Shown piece by piece: positions 35,015-44,277 of a stretch of 64,000 bases of DNA; position 1 is the first letter of the stretch; each line of letters opens with the position of its first letter. The DNA is from Pseudomonas taiwanensis DSM 21245 (lineage in GTDB: Bacteria; Pseudomonadota; Gammaproteobacteria; Pseudomonadales; Pseudomonadaceae): NCBI RefSeq assembly GCF_000425785.1, contig NZ_KE384450.1, forward strand, positions 62,001 through 126,000. The letters are read 5' to 3'. The position numbers and the translations under genes were made by a program. The notes under the pieces were generated by a model that was not told the origin of the DNA, searched no databases, and saw only the letters and a program-made list of their open reading frames with translations.

Positions 35015-35986
35015 ATGAAACAGTATCTAGATCTGGTCCGTGACGTCATCGAGAACGGCACCTTGCAAGGCAACCGCACCGGTATTCGCACCATCAGCCT
35101 GCCGGGCGCCATGCTCAAGTTCGACCTGCAGAAAGGCTTCCCGGCCATCACCACACGCAAGCTGGCGTTCAAGTCGGCCATCGGCGAGATGGTGGGTTTC
35201 CTGCGTGGCGTGAAGAGCGCCGGTGAGTTCCGCGAGCTGGGCTGCAAGGTCTGGGACCAGAACGCCAACGAAAACGCCCAGTGGCTGGCCAACCCATTCC
35301 GCCAGGGGTATGACGACCTCGGCGAGATCTACGGCGTGCAATGGCGCAAGTGGCCGGGCTACAAGCGCGTTCCGCTGAGCAACCCGGCAGCGATCGAGAT
35401 GGCTGAAAAGCAGGGCTTTCGCAGGATCGCCCAGGACGAGGAAGAGGGCCAGGCGTTCGTCATCCTGTACAAGGCCATCGACCAGGTGCGTCAGTGCCTG
35501 GACACCATCGCCAACGACCCGGGCAGCCGTCGCATCTTGTTCCATGGCTGGAACTGCGCCCAGCTGGATGAAATGGCCCTGCCGCCGTGCCATCTGCTGT
35601 ATCAGTTCCACCCCAATGTCGAGACCAAGGAAATTTCCCTGACGCTCTACATTCGTTCCAATGACCTGGGCCTGGGAACGCCGTTCAACCTCACCGAGGG
35701 CGCGGCCCTGCTGTCGTTGTTCGGCCGCCTGACCGGTTATACCCCGCGCTGGTTCACCTATTTCATTGGTGATGCCCATGTGTACGAGAACCACTTGGAC
35801 ATGCTCAACGAGCAGCTCAAGCGCGAGCCGCTGGAAGCACCCAGACTGGTCATCAGCGACCGCGTGCCGGCGTTCGCCGAGACCGGCAAGTACGAGCCGG
35901 AGTGGTTGGAGAAGATCGAGCCGAGTGATTTCTGGCTGGAAGGGTATGAACATCATGCGCCGATGACGGCGCCGATGGCAGTCTGA
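35015..35986 (+). CDS. thyA: Thymidylate synthase
   Basis: 323 residues, about 60 more than E. coli ThyA, with the extra segment inserted in the middle (around residues 95-150) as in other Pseudomonas. The catalytic Cys is residue 192 (PPCHLLYQF), with the downstream substrate loop SNDLGLGTPFNLTEGA and YFIGDAHVYENHLD. It methylates dUMP to dTMP using methylene-tetrahydrofolate, generating dihydrofolate that FolA (also in this window) recycles. The ATG follows AGGTAAG-type bases. Confidence 0.96.
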   Translation: MKQYLDLVRDVIENGTLQGNRTGIRTISLPGAMLKFDLQKGFPAITTRKLAFKSAIGEMVGFLRGVKSAGEFRELGCKVWDQNANENAQWLANPFRQGYDDLGEIYGVQWRKWPGYKRVPLSNPAAIEMAEKQGFRRIAQDEEEGQAFVILYKAIDQVRQCLDTIANDPGSRRILFHGWNCAQLDEMALPPCHLLYQFHPNVETKEISLTLYIRSNDLGLGTPFNLTEGAALLSLFGRLTGYTPRWFTYFIGDAHVYENHLDMLNEQLKREPLEAPRLVISDRVPAFAETGKYEPEWLEKIEPSDFWLEGYEHHAPMTAPMAV

Positions 35987-36015
35987 CGGCCCCATCGTCT
36001 GCACCGGCCTCTTCG

Positions 36016-36034
36016 CGGGCACTTCTAGTGCCCG
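36016..36034. terminator. Hairpin spanning the cadR stop, between thyA and cadR
   Basis: CGGGCAC and GTGCCCG form a 7-bp stem around a TTCTA loop that contains part of the cadR stop codon. The bases just before it (ccggcctcttcgcggg) match the start of a putida-type REP element. Confidence 0.5.
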
Positions 36035-36468
36035 TGACTGCGCCCCACGTGCGAATGCTCGGTTTCTGGCACCGACACCGCCCCGTTCACTTCCAGTTGC
36101 TGCAAGATCGCGCATTCGTTTCCCTGTGCGTTGCAGCGCTGTCGCAGTTCCACCAACTGTTCTTGCAACGCCACCAGGCCATCGATTCGCGCCTGCACAT
36201 GCGCGATATGCTCATCGATCAGCGCATTGACGCTGCCGCAAGAACCTTCCGGGCTGTCGCGAAGGCTTAGCAGGCTGCGGATCTCGTCCAGGGTCATGTC
36301 CAAGGTACGGCAGTTGCGGATGAACGTCAGTCGCTCGACATGCGCCTGGGTGTACAGCCGGTAGTTGCCGTCCGTACGAGCGGGCTCTGGCAGCAAGTGC
36401 TCTCGTTCGTAATAGCGGATGGTCTCCACGGCGCAGTCGGTGGCTTTGGCCAGTTCTCCGATCTTCAT
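36025..36468 (-). CDS. cadR: Cd(II)/Pb(II)-responsive MerR-family regulator CadR
   Basis: 147 residues from ATG 36468 (a GTG codon immediately precedes it). The N-terminal winged helix (KIGELAKATDCAVETIRYYEREHLL) and a coiled dimerisation helix are followed by the metal site: cysteines fall at residues 77, 112 and 119, as in characterised CadR proteins. The C-terminal HSHVGRSHGH is the His-rich tail peculiar to P. putida CadR. It represses and, with metal, activates its own divergent cadA promoter by twisting the DNA. Confidence 0.97.
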   Translation of the reverse strand: MKIGELAKATDCAVETIRYYEREHLLPEPARTDGNYRLYTQAHVERLTFIRNCRTLDMTLDEIRSLLSLRDSPEGSCGSVNALIDEHIAHVQARIDGLVALQEQLVELRQRCNAQGNECAILQQLEVNGAVSVPETEHSHVGRSHGH

Positions 36469-36490
36469 CACGAAATCTCCAGCGTGTGGC

Positions 36491-36521
36491 TTGACCCTAT
36501 AGTGGCTACAGGGTGTTCACT
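36491..36521 (+). promoter_or_regulatory. cadA promoter with 19-bp spacer and CadR operator
   Basis: -35 TTGACC (36491-36496) and a weak -10 TTCACT (36516-36521) are separated by 19 bases, the over-long spacing typical of MerR-family targets. Within it, ACCCTATAG (36494-36502) and CTACAGGGT (36506-36514) form an inverted repeat with one mismatch, centred on the spacer. Confidence 0.85.
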
Positions 36522-36551
36522 TGGCAACAGGCGCATTTTAAGGACGACCTC

Positions 36552-38804
36552 ATGAACCAGCCTGTCAGCCACGAACACACGCACGACCATGCCCACGGCC
36601 AGGGTGGCGATAGCCACTGCCACGATTCCCATGCTCACAGCTGCTGCGGCGCCAGTGCTGCGCCCGCGTTCGTGCAATTGACCGAAAAGGCCAGTGATGA
36701 TGCGCAGTTCAGCCGCTTTCGCATCGAGGCCATGGACTGCCCGACCGAGCAGACGCTGATCCAGGACAAACTGGGCAAGCTGGCCGGTATCGAGCAGTTG
36801 GAATTCAACCTGATCAACCGCGTGCTGGGTGTGCGCCACACGTTGGGTGCAACAGCCGACATCGAACGGGCCATCGACAGCCTGGGCATGAAGGCCGAGC
36901 CGATTGCTGCCCAGGACGATGCCACGCCAGCCACGCCACAACCGGCCAAGATCCGCTGGTGGCCTCTGGCATTGTCAGGTATTGCCGCGATCGCCGCCGA
37001 AATCGTGCACTTTGGCGCACTGGCCCCGGAGTGGGCAGTAGCCGCATTGGCGCTGGCAGCCATTCTTGGCTGCGGTCTGGGCACTTACAAGAAGGGCTGG
37101 ATCGCCCTGAAAAACCGTAACTTGAACATCAACGCGTTGATGAGCATTGCGGTGACGGGCGCCGTACTGATCGGGCAGTGGCCCGAAGCTGCCATGGTGA
37201 TGGTGCTGTTTACCATCGCCGAGCTGATCGAAGCGCGTTCGCTGGACCGCGCGCGCAATGCCATTGGCGGGTTGATGCAACTGACTCCGGACATGGCAAC
37301 AGTGCAGCAGGCGGATGGCCAGTGGCGCGAGGTGGCGGTGCGTGAGGTGGCTCTTGGCGCGCGGGTTCGGGTACGCCCCGGTGAACGCATCGGCCTGGAC
37401 GGTGAAGTGACCAGCGGCCGATCCAGTGTCGATCAAGCACCGATCACCGGCGAAAGCCTGCCTGTGGAAAAGACCGTGGGCGACAAGCTGTTCGCCGGCA
37501 CCATCAACCAGGCGGGGGCGCTGGAGTTCCGGGTAACTGCTGCTGCCGGGCAGTCGACCCTGGCGCGGATCATCAAGGCCGTCGAGCAAGCGCAAGGCGC
37601 GCGCGCCCCTACCCAGCGTTTTGTCGACCGTTTTTCGCGTATCTACACGCCGGCAGTGTTTGCCATCGCCTTGGCTGTGGCACTCATCCCTCCGCTGCTC
37701 ATGGCTGGTGCCTGGTTCGACTGGGTTTACCGCGCCCTGGTGCTGCTGGTGGTGGCCTGCCCGTGCGCCCTGATCATCTCGACCCCGGTGACCATCGTCA
37801 GCGGCCTGGCGGCAGCCGCGCGCAAAGGCATCCTGATCAAGGGCGGCGTTTACCTGGAGGGTGGACGCCATCTGGATTTCCTGGCCCTGGACAAGACCGG
37901 CACCATCACCCACGGCAAACCGGTGCAGACCGACGTCAAGGTGCTGGAACCGACGTTCGAAGACCGCGCACAAGCCCTGGCCGCCAGCCTGGGCGAGCGC
38001 TCTGACCACCCGGTTTCCCGCGCTATCGCCCAATACGGCAAGGAGCAAGGCCTGGCCATGAGCGAGGTGGATGATTTTGCCGCGCTGGCCGGGCGTGGCG
38101 TGCGAGGCACCATTGCCGGTGAGGTCTACTACTTGGGCAACCACCGCCTGGTAGAGGAGCTGGGGCTGTGTTCGCCCGAGTTGGAATCCCAGCTGGATGC
38201 GCTGGAACGCCAGGGCAAGACCGTGGTCCTGCTACTCGACCGCTCTGGCCCGCTGGCGCTGTTCGCCGTGGCGGACACCGTCAAGGACAGCAGCCGCCAG
38301 GCCATCGAAGAGCTGCATGGGTTGGGCATCAAGACTGTCATGCTCACGGGTGACAATCCGCATACCGCGCAAGCCATCGCCGCCGTGGTAGGGATAGACC
38401 GTGCCGAAGGTAACCTGCTGCCCGCCGACAAGCTGAAAACCATCGAAGCGCTGTACGCCCAGGGTCATCGGGTGGGTATGGTCGGTGACGGCATCAACGA
38501 CGCCCCGGCCCTGGCCCGCGCCGAGATCGGTTTTGCCATGGCGGCAGCCGGTACCGACACTGCCATCGAGACTGCCGATGTGGCACTGATGGACGATGAC
38601 TTGCGGAAAATCCCGGCCTTCGTCAGGCTGTCGCGCCACAGTGCGGCGATCCTCATGCAGAACATCGTTCTGGCATTAGGCATCAAGGCGATATTCCTGG
38701 CGATCACCTTCGCCGGCATGGCCACCCTGTGGATGGCGGTATTCGCCGACATGGGCGTGAGCCTGCTGGTGGTGTTCAACGGCTTGCGCCTGTTGCGCAA
38801 ATAG
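36552..38804 (+). CDS. cadA: Cd/Zn/Pb-exporting P1B-type ATPase
   Basis: 750 residues. A His/Cys-rich N-terminus (EHTHDHAHGQGGDSHCHDSHAHSCC, split here by eye) precedes one HMA-type domain (about 50-115). The translocation motif CPC lies near residue 403 (VACPCALI), the phosphorylated Asp near 446 (DKTGTITHGKP), with TGES and GDGINDAPALA also present and six or more membrane helices. The HMA segment has AMDCPTEQ with only one cysteine of the usual pair. It exports divalent soft metals at the inner membrane and is controlled by the divergent cadR. Confidence 0.95.
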   Translation: MNQPVSHEHTHDHAHGQGGDSHCHDSHAHSCCGASAAPAFVQLTEKASDDAQFSRFRIEAMDCPTEQTLIQDKLGKLAGIEQLEFNLINRVLGVRHTLGATADIERAIDSLGMKAEPIAAQDDATPATPQPAKIRWWPLALSGIAAIAAEIVHFGALAPEWAVAALALAAILGCGLGTYKKGWIALKNRNLNINALMSIAVTGAVLIGQWPEAAMVMVLFTIAELIEARSLDRARNAIGGLMQLTPDMATVQQADGQWREVAVREVALGARVRVRPGERIGLDGEVTSGRSSVDQAPITGESLPVEKTVGDKLFAGTINQAGALEFRVTAAAGQSTLARIIKAVEQAQGARAPTQRFVDRFSRIYTPAVFAIALAVALIPPLLMAGAWFDWVYRALVLLVVACPCALIISTPVTIVSGLAAAARKGILIKGGVYLEGGRHLDFLALDKTGTITHGKPVQTDVKVLEPTFEDRAQALAASLGERSDHPVSRAIAQYGKEQGLAMSEVDDFAALAGRGVRGTIAGEVYYLGNHRLVEELGLCSPELESQLDALERQGKTVVLLLDRSGPLALFAVADTVKDSSRQAIEELHGLGIKTVMLTGDNPHTAQAIAAVVGIDRAEGNLLPADKLKTIEALYAQGHRVGMVGDGINDAPALARAEIGFAMAAAGTDTAIETADVALMDDDLRKIPAFVRLSRHSAAILMQNIVLALGIKAIFLAITFAGMATLWMAVFADMGVSLLVVFNGLRLLRK

Positions 38805-38813
38805 AGGACATGC

Positions 38814-39683
38814 ATGCTGAGTTCGGAGCTGAAAGCCTTCTACATGGTGGCCCGTCTGGGCAGTATCACCTTGGCGGCGAAGAAGCTTGGGCTCAGCCAG
38901 CCCACGGTCACCACGCAAATCCGTAACCTGGAAGGCCAGTACGCCGTGGAGTTGTTCTACCGTGGCGGGCGGCGCCTGGTTTTGAGCGAGGAGGGCGTGC
39001 GCCTGCTGCCGATGGTCAAGGCATTGCTGCAGCAGGAGGCCGACATCGAGTTCGAGCTGCGCAACAGCGGCCAAGCCCAAGGCAGCTTGCGCCTCGCGGC
39101 TACCGCGCCGTTCTACATTCTTGACCTGGTAAAGATCTACCGCGAACGCTTGCCGCAGGTGGAAGTCGCGGTGGAGATCGGTAACTCGCAGCAGGTACTG
39201 GAAATGCTTGAGGACTACCGGGTGGACATCGCCGCATCGTCGCAACTGGTAGAAGATCCGCGACTGGTTCGGCGGGTCCTGGGGAGCGATCCGCTGGTGG
39301 TGGCGGTGCACCGTAGCCACCCGTTGGCCCATCGCCAGACGGTATCGATCGAGGCGGTGGCCGGGCATTGCCTGCTGGTACGCGAGAAAGGCTCGACCAC
39401 CCGCAAACTGACCGAGCAGATGATGCAGGAGGCGGGGGTGAAGGCCGGGGCACTGTTGGAAATCGGCAGCCGCGAGTCGATACGCGAGGCGGTGCTGCGC
39501 AATATCGGCATCAGTGTGATTGCCCGCCACGAGGTGCCGCACAACCCGGAACTGCGGGTGCTGGCGCTGGAGGATGCGCCAGTCATGCACGAGTACCTGT
39601 ACTGCCTCAAGGAGCGGCGCCAGGCCAGGTTGCCAGCGGCCTTCCTTGGTGTAGCCCAGGAAGTGGCCGGTTCACGCTTCTGA
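38814..39683 (+). CDS. LysR-family regulator of the phosphonate cluster
   Basis: 289 residues. The N-terminal winged helix is MLSSELKAFYMVARLGSITLAAKKLGLSQPTVTTQIRNLE, followed by a type-2 periplasmic-like effector domain (about 90-289). It resembles the LysR type that accompanies 2-aminoethylphosphonate genes (the TIGR03339 group in my memory). It lies 9 bp after cadA but points toward the phosphonate transporter genes 124 bp downstream, which it probably regulates. The effector is presumed to be a phosphonate. Confidence 0.85.
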   Translation: MLSSELKAFYMVARLGSITLAAKKLGLSQPTVTTQIRNLEGQYAVELFYRGGRRLVLSEEGVRLLPMVKALLQQEADIEFELRNSGQAQGSLRLAATAPFYILDLVKIYRERLPQVEVAVEIGNSQQVLEMLEDYRVDIAASSQLVEDPRLVRRVLGSDPLVVAVHRSHPLAHRQTVSIEAVAGHCLLVREKGSTTRKLTEQMMQEAGVKAGALLEIGSRESIREAVLRNIGISVIARHEVPHNPELRVLALEDAPVMHEYLYCLKERRQARLPAAFLGVAQEVAGSRF

Positions 39684-39807
39684 GGATCTTGCAGGAGCGG
39701 TCGATACAAAATCTGCCTATGCCACTATCACCGGCTTTTGCCTGAAAGCCACAGAACCTTCGCACAGCATTCCTAGCATGGCCCCATCTCTTCGATGAGG
39801 CCCTGCC

Positions 39808-40866
39808 ATGACCCCCACCAACTCCGGCGCACCACTGAAAGTGCGCAACATCCACAAGCGCTTCGGTGCCTTCACGGCGCTCAACGATGTTTCGCTGGAC
39901 ATCACCGCCGGCGAACTGGTGTGCCTGCTTGGCCCATCCGGCTGTGGCAAGACGACGCTGCTGCGTTGCATCGCCGGGCTGGAGCGTCAGGACCGTGGTG
40001 CGCTTTACGTCGGCGAGCGCGATATCTCCGAGCTGCCACCCCAGGCCCGAGACTACGGCATTCTGTTCCAGTCCTACGCACTGTTCCCCAACCTTACCGT
40101 CGAAGCCAACATCGCTTACGGCCTTGCTGGCAGTGGTCGCGAGCAGGTCCGCCAGCGGGTGGCCGAGATGCTCGATCTGGTAGGCCTTTCTGGCAGTGAG
40201 AAGAAGTATCCCGGGCAGCTCTCCGGTGGCCAGCAGCAACGGGTGGCCCTGGCCCGCGCACTGGCGCCGTCGCCATCGCTGTTACTGCTGGACGAGCCGA
40301 TGTCGGCACTGGACGCCCGGGTGCGTGAGCACCTGTGCACCGAACTGCGCGAACTGCAACGCCAGTTGGGTATCACCACGTTGATGGTTACCCACAACCA
40401 GGATGAAGCCATGCTGATGGCCGACCGCATTGCGGTGATGAACAACGGCCAGGTCGAGCAGTACGCCACCCCGCAGGAAATCTACGACCAGCCGGCCACG
40501 CCGTTCGTCGCCGAGTTCGTCGGCCAGGGCAACTGGCTGCCATTCCAACGCCGCGACGACAGCCATGCCCTGGTCGGCGGCCTGGACATGCGTCTGGCGC
40601 CAGGTTCGGCCCAGGCCAGCAGTGGCCGGCTGTTCTGCCGCCCGGAGGCCATCACGGTGAACCCAGTGGTACACGAAGACAACGTGTTCCCCGCCAGGGT
40701 CCGCGAGATCACCTTCCTCGGTAACCGCTGCCGCATGAGCTTCGAACTCAAGGCACTGCCAGGCCATGCCCTGCTGGCCGAACTGACGCCCGAGGTGATG
40801 CCACGCCTGGGTTCGCAGGATATCTGGGTGGCGTTGCCACCGCAGAGCCTGCAGGTGTTTGCCTGA
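39808..40866 (+). CDS. Phosphonate ABC transporter ATPase (PhnT-type)
   Basis: 352 residues. Walker A GPSGCGKTTLLRCIAGL, Q-loop FQSYALFPNLTV, signature LSGGQQQRVALARALA and Walker B LLLLDEPMSALDARV are intact, and a C-terminal TOBE-like regulatory region follows residue 250. It belongs to the Fe/spermidine/AEP importer class and is named by context with the fused permease and PhnS-like binding protein. The permease start lies directly after its stop (1-base gap). Confidence 0.92.
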   Translation: MTPTNSGAPLKVRNIHKRFGAFTALNDVSLDITAGELVCLLGPSGCGKTTLLRCIAGLERQDRGALYVGERDISELPPQARDYGILFQSYALFPNLTVEANIAYGLAGSGREQVRQRVAEMLDLVGLSGSEKKYPGQLSGGQQQRVALARALAPSPSLLLLDEPMSALDARVREHLCTELRELQRQLGITTLMVTHNQDEAMLMADRIAVMNNGQVEQYATPQEIYDQPATPFVAEFVGQGNWLPFQRRDDSHALVGGLDMRLAPGSAQASSGRLFCRPEAITVNPVVHEDNVFPARVREITFLGNRCRMSFELKALPGHALLAELTPEVMPRLGSQDIWVALPPQSLQVFA

Positions 40867-40867
40867 G

Positions 40868-42592
40868 ATGGCCGTGCCAATGTCCCTGCCGCTCAACCAG
40901 GGCAAGGCCGCGCCGCGTGCTGGCGTCGCCCTGAGCGACCGGTTGTTCGTCGTCGGCGGCAAGAGCCTGCTGCTGATCCTTCTGGTGCTGGCCGTGCTGA
41001 TGCCGCTGTTGGCGATCTTCTGGCGTGGTTTCAGTGGTGATGCGGGTCAGGGCGGTGGCTTGCTGGCGGCCCGTGAACTGTTCGCCAGCGACAACTTCCA
41101 CTGGTTGCTGGGCAACAGCCTGTCGGTGGCCTTCACCGTCGCGGTCATCGTCGTGCCGCTGGCCTACCTGTTTGCCTTCGCCTTGCAACGCACGTTGATC
41201 CCGGGCAAAGGCCTGTGGCGAGGGATTTCGCTCTTGCCGCTGCTGGCCCCGTCGATGCTGCCAGCCATCGCATTGGTCTACCTGTTTGGCAATCAGGGCC
41301 TGCTGCGCGGGTTGTTCGACGACAACATCTATGGCTTCTGGGGCATCGTGCTGGGCGAGGCGATCTACACCTTCCCGCATGCGCTGATGATCCTGCTGTC
41401 GGCATTGTCGCTGGCCGATGCTCGCCTGTTCGATGCCGCCTCGAGCATGGGCGCCGGTCCGTGCCGGGCATTTACCAGCATCACCTGGCCGGCCACGCGC
41501 CACGCTGTGTTCGCTGCGTTCTGCCTGGTCTTTACCCTGACCATCACCGACTTCGGCGTACCGGTCGTGGTCGGTGGCGACTATCAGGTGCTGGCGCTGG
41601 AGGCTTACAAGGCCGTGGTCGGCCAGCAACAGTTTGGCCGTGGCGCGCTGATCGGCATGGTGCTGCTGCTACCAGCCCTGTTCAGCTTCAGCGTCGATGC
41701 CTGGCTGCGCCGGCGTCAGGGCCAGGCCATGAGTGGCCGTGCCCAGGTATTCGAACCCAAGCCGTCGCGTGGCCGCGATGCCTGCTGCCTGGCCATCGTG
41801 CTGCTGGTGTGTGCGGCATTGCTGCTGGTGATCGGCATGGCAGTGTACTCATCGCTGGTCACCTTCTGGCCCTACAACCTGTCGCTGTCGCTGCGTCACT
41901 ACAGGTTCGAAGACACCGCCGGTGGCGGCTGGCTGGCCTATCGCAATAGCGTGACCATGGCCATTTGCACCGCGCTGATTGGCAGCGTCGTGATATTCAC
42001 CGGTGCCTACCTGATGGAGAAGACCCAAGGCCAACGCCTGCTCAACCAAGCGCTGCGCCTGCTCAGCTTCATTCCCATGGCCGTGCCGGGACTGGTGCTG
42101 GGGCTGGGCTACGTATTCTTCTTCAACCTCAACGGCAACCCGCTGCATGTGTTTTACGGCGGCATGGGGTTACTGGTGGTGTGCACCATTGCCCATTACC
42201 TGACCACCGCGCAGATGACCGCGACCACTGCCCTGCGTCAGCTCGACGGTGAGTTCGAGGCGGCTGCGCTGTCGTTGAAGGCGCCGCTGTGCAAGCACTT
42301 CCTGCGGGTGACCGTGCCAATCTGCCTGCCGGCGCTGCTGGACATCATCCGCTACCTGTTCGTCTCGGCGATGACTACCGTGTCGGCCGCGATCTTCCTG
42401 TATAGCCCCGATACCCTCCTGGCCGCCGTTGCCGTGCTGAACATGGACGACGCCGGCAACGTGGGGGGTGCCGCCGCCATGTCCACCTTGATTCTGCTGA
42501 CCAGTGCCAGCGCTTCACTGTTGCTGGCCACAGCCTCACGCGGCCTGCTGCGCCGCTCCCAAGCCTGGCGCCAACGCGCCGCGACCGCCTGA
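40868..42592 (+). CDS. Fused two-domain phosphonate ABC permease (PhnU/V-type)
   Basis: 574 residues from ATG 40868, immediately after the ATPase stop. Two binding-protein-dependent permease domains are fused: the first (about 30-290) has the coupling loop AASSMGAGPCRAFTSITWPATR, the second (about 310-570) has AALSLKAPLCKHFLRVTVPICLP. About twelve membrane helices are predicted. Single-chain permeases of this type replace separate PhnU and PhnV in aminoethylphosphonate importers. It is an inner-membrane component; a second in-frame ATG at 40880 is possible. Confidence 0.9.
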   Translation: MAVPMSLPLNQGKAAPRAGVALSDRLFVVGGKSLLLILLVLAVLMPLLAIFWRGFSGDAGQGGGLLAARELFASDNFHWLLGNSLSVAFTVAVIVVPLAYLFAFALQRTLIPGKGLWRGISLLPLLAPSMLPAIALVYLFGNQGLLRGLFDDNIYGFWGIVLGEAIYTFPHALMILLSALSLADARLFDAASSMGAGPCRAFTSITWPATRHAVFAAFCLVFTLTITDFGVPVVVGGDYQVLALEAYKAVVGQQQFGRGALIGMVLLLPALFSFSVDAWLRRRQGQAMSGRAQVFEPKPSRGRDACCLAIVLLVCAALLLVIGMAVYSSLVTFWPYNLSLSLRHYRFEDTAGGGWLAYRNSVTMAICTALIGSVVIFTGAYLMEKTQGQRLLNQALRLLSFIPMAVPGLVLGLGYVFFFNLNGNPLHVFYGGMGLLVVCTIAHYLTTAQMTATTALRQLDGEFEAAALSLKAPLCKHFLRVTVPICLPALLDIIRYLFVSAMTTVSAAIFLYSPDTLLAAVAVLNMDDAGNVGGAAAMSTLILLTSASASLLLATASRGLLRRSQAWRQRAATA

Positions 42593-42610
42593 CCTGTAAG
42601 GACCCAACCC

Positions 42611-43636
42611 ATGTACAAGCACCTTGCACTTGCCGCAGCCGTTTCCGCCATGTTCAGCCTGCAGGCCTCGGCCGCGGGTACCCAGCTGATGGTTTACACC
42701 GCCTTGGAGGCGGAACAGCTCAAAAGCTACAAGCAGGCCTTCGAACGGGCCAACCCGGACATCGAGATCAAGTGGGTTCGGGACTCCACTGGCATCATTA
42801 CCGCCAAGCTGCTGGCCGAGAAAGACCGTCCGCAAGCCGACGCGGTATGGGGCCTGGCGGCGTCCAGCCTGGCCATCCTCGACCAGAACGGCATGCTCGA
42901 AGCCTATGCCCCGAAAGACCTGGGCAAAATCGCCGCCAATTACCGCGATGCCGCCAACCCCCCTGCCTGGGTGGGCATGGACGTGTGGGCCGCGACCATC
43001 TGCTTCAATACCATCGAGGCCCAGAAGCAGGGCCTGAGCAAGCCGGTGAGCTGGCAGGACCTGACCAAGCCGGAGTACAAGGGCAAGATCGTCATGCCCA
43101 ACCCCGCTTCGTCGGGTACCGGCTTCCTCGACGTGAGTGCCTGGTTGCAGACCTTTGGCGAGCCGCAAGGCTGGGCCTACATGGATGCGCTGCACCAGAA
43201 CATCGGCCAGTACGTCCACTCCGGTTCCAAGCCGTGCAAGCTGGCGGCGGCAGGCGAGTTCCCGATCGGTATCTCGTTCGAGTACCCGGCCGTGCAGCTC
43301 AAGCGCCAGGGTGCGCCGCTGGACATCGTGTTGCCGAAGGAAGGCCTGGGTTGGGAAATCGAGGCGACGGCGGTGATCAAGGGAACGCCCAAGGCAGATG
43401 CGGCCAAGCGTCTGGCTGATTTCTCGGCAAGCCCAGCGGCCATGGAGCTGTACAAGGAAAACTTCGCCGTACTGGCTGCGCCGGGCATCGCCAAGCCGCA
43501 GACCGAGTTGCCGGCGGACTATGAACAACGCCTGATCAAGAACGACTTTGCCTGGGCTTCGAAGAACCGTGATCAGATTCTGGCCGAGTGGCGCAAACGC
43601 TATGACGGCAAGTCGGAAAAGGTGGCCCAGCAGTAA
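42611..43636 (+). CDS. Phosphonate ABC substrate-binding protein (PhnS-type)
   Basis: 341 residues: signal peptide (MYKHLALAAAVSAMFSLQASAAG) followed by a type-2 periplasmic binding fold of the iron(III)/AEP class (GTQLMVYTALEAEQLKSYKQAFE, DSTGIITAKLLAEKD, YKGKIVMPNPASSGTGF, GISFEYPAVQLKRQGAPLDIVLP). The SSGTG stretch in such proteins contacts the ligand's oxyanion. The gene is 18 bp after the permease. The ligand is likely 2-aminoethylphosphonate or a hydroxylated relative. Confidence 0.92.
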   Translation: MYKHLALAAAVSAMFSLQASAAGTQLMVYTALEAEQLKSYKQAFERANPDIEIKWVRDSTGIITAKLLAEKDRPQADAVWGLAASSLAILDQNGMLEAYAPKDLGKIAANYRDAANPPAWVGMDVWAATICFNTIEAQKQGLSKPVSWQDLTKPEYKGKIVMPNPASSGTGFLDVSAWLQTFGEPQGWAYMDALHQNIGQYVHSGSKPCKLAAAGEFPIGISFEYPAVQLKRQGAPLDIVLPKEGLGWEIEATAVIKGTPKADAAKRLADFSASPAAMELYKENFAVLAAPGIAKPQTELPADYEQRLIKNDFAWASKNRDQILAEWRKRYDGKSEKVAQQ

Positions 43637-43712
43637 CCACCTGCCCTTTCTCGGGCGCAGCGGTTTTGTCCGGGAAATGGCCAGCAACCCATCAAGCCAG
43701 GAGAAAACAGTC

Positions 43713-44261
43713 ATGCCCACCCCAGCGCAGATCGTGGACAGCACCTTCGCCCTTTATGAGCGGCACGGCAGCGACGACTACATCGGCGAAGCCATCACCC
43801 AGCTCGAACACATGTCCCAGGCTGCGCAACTGGCCATGGCCGAAGGGTTCGACGATGAAGTCGTGCTGGCGGCGTTCTTCCATGACATCGGCCATCTGTG
43901 TGGCGGTGACGCCAGCATGGGCGGCTATGGGGTGGTTAGCCACGAACGTATCGGTGCCGAGTATTTGCGCCGCTGTGGCTTTAGCGAGCGCATGGCGCGG
44001 CTAGTTCAGTTTCACGTGGAGGCCAAGCGCTACCTGACCTTGCGGCAACCGGGGTATTACCAGCGGTTGAGCGAGGCGAGCCGGCGGACCTTGGAATATC
44101 AGGGAGGCGTGATGAGCGACTCGCAAGCCGATGCGTTCGAACGGGACCCGCTGTTCGACGTGAGCCTACGGATGCGGGAGTGGGACGAAAAGGCCAAGGA
44201 GGTCGGAGTGCCGGTGATCGACCTCCATGTGTTGAGGCAGAAGGCGCTGGCGCTGCTTTAA
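43713..44261 (+). CDS. HD-domain oxygenase of the PhnZ type (phosphonate cluster)
   Basis: 182 residues from ATG 43713, after CAGGAGAAAA. It matches the phosphonate-linked HDIG group (TIGR03276 in memory). Positions that ligand the mixed-valent di-iron centre in PhnZ are conserved with an offset: His33, His57, Asp58, His61, His77, His101 and Asp158. The induced-fit pair of PhnZ corresponds to Tyr23 and Glu26, and a lysine matches at 105. PhnZ uses oxygen to cleave (R)-1-hydroxy-2-aminoethylphosphonate to glycine and phosphate. Here no PhnY-type hydroxylase accompanies it. The function is inferred from these residues and context. Confidence 0.82.
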   Translation: MPTPAQIVDSTFALYERHGSDDYIGEAITQLEHMSQAAQLAMAEGFDDEVVLAAFFHDIGHLCGGDASMGGYGVVSHERIGAEYLRRCGFSERMARLVQFHVEAKRYLTLRQPGYYQRLSEASRRTLEYQGGVMSDSQADAFERDPLFDVSLRMREWDEKAKEVGVPVIDLHVLRQKALALL

Positions 44262-44277
44262 GGAATGGGCACTTGTG

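Noticed and set aside
38814..39683. LysR gene as part of the cadmium operon
   Set aside because: It follows cadA closely, but its type and the downstream transporter genes fit phosphonate regulation better.
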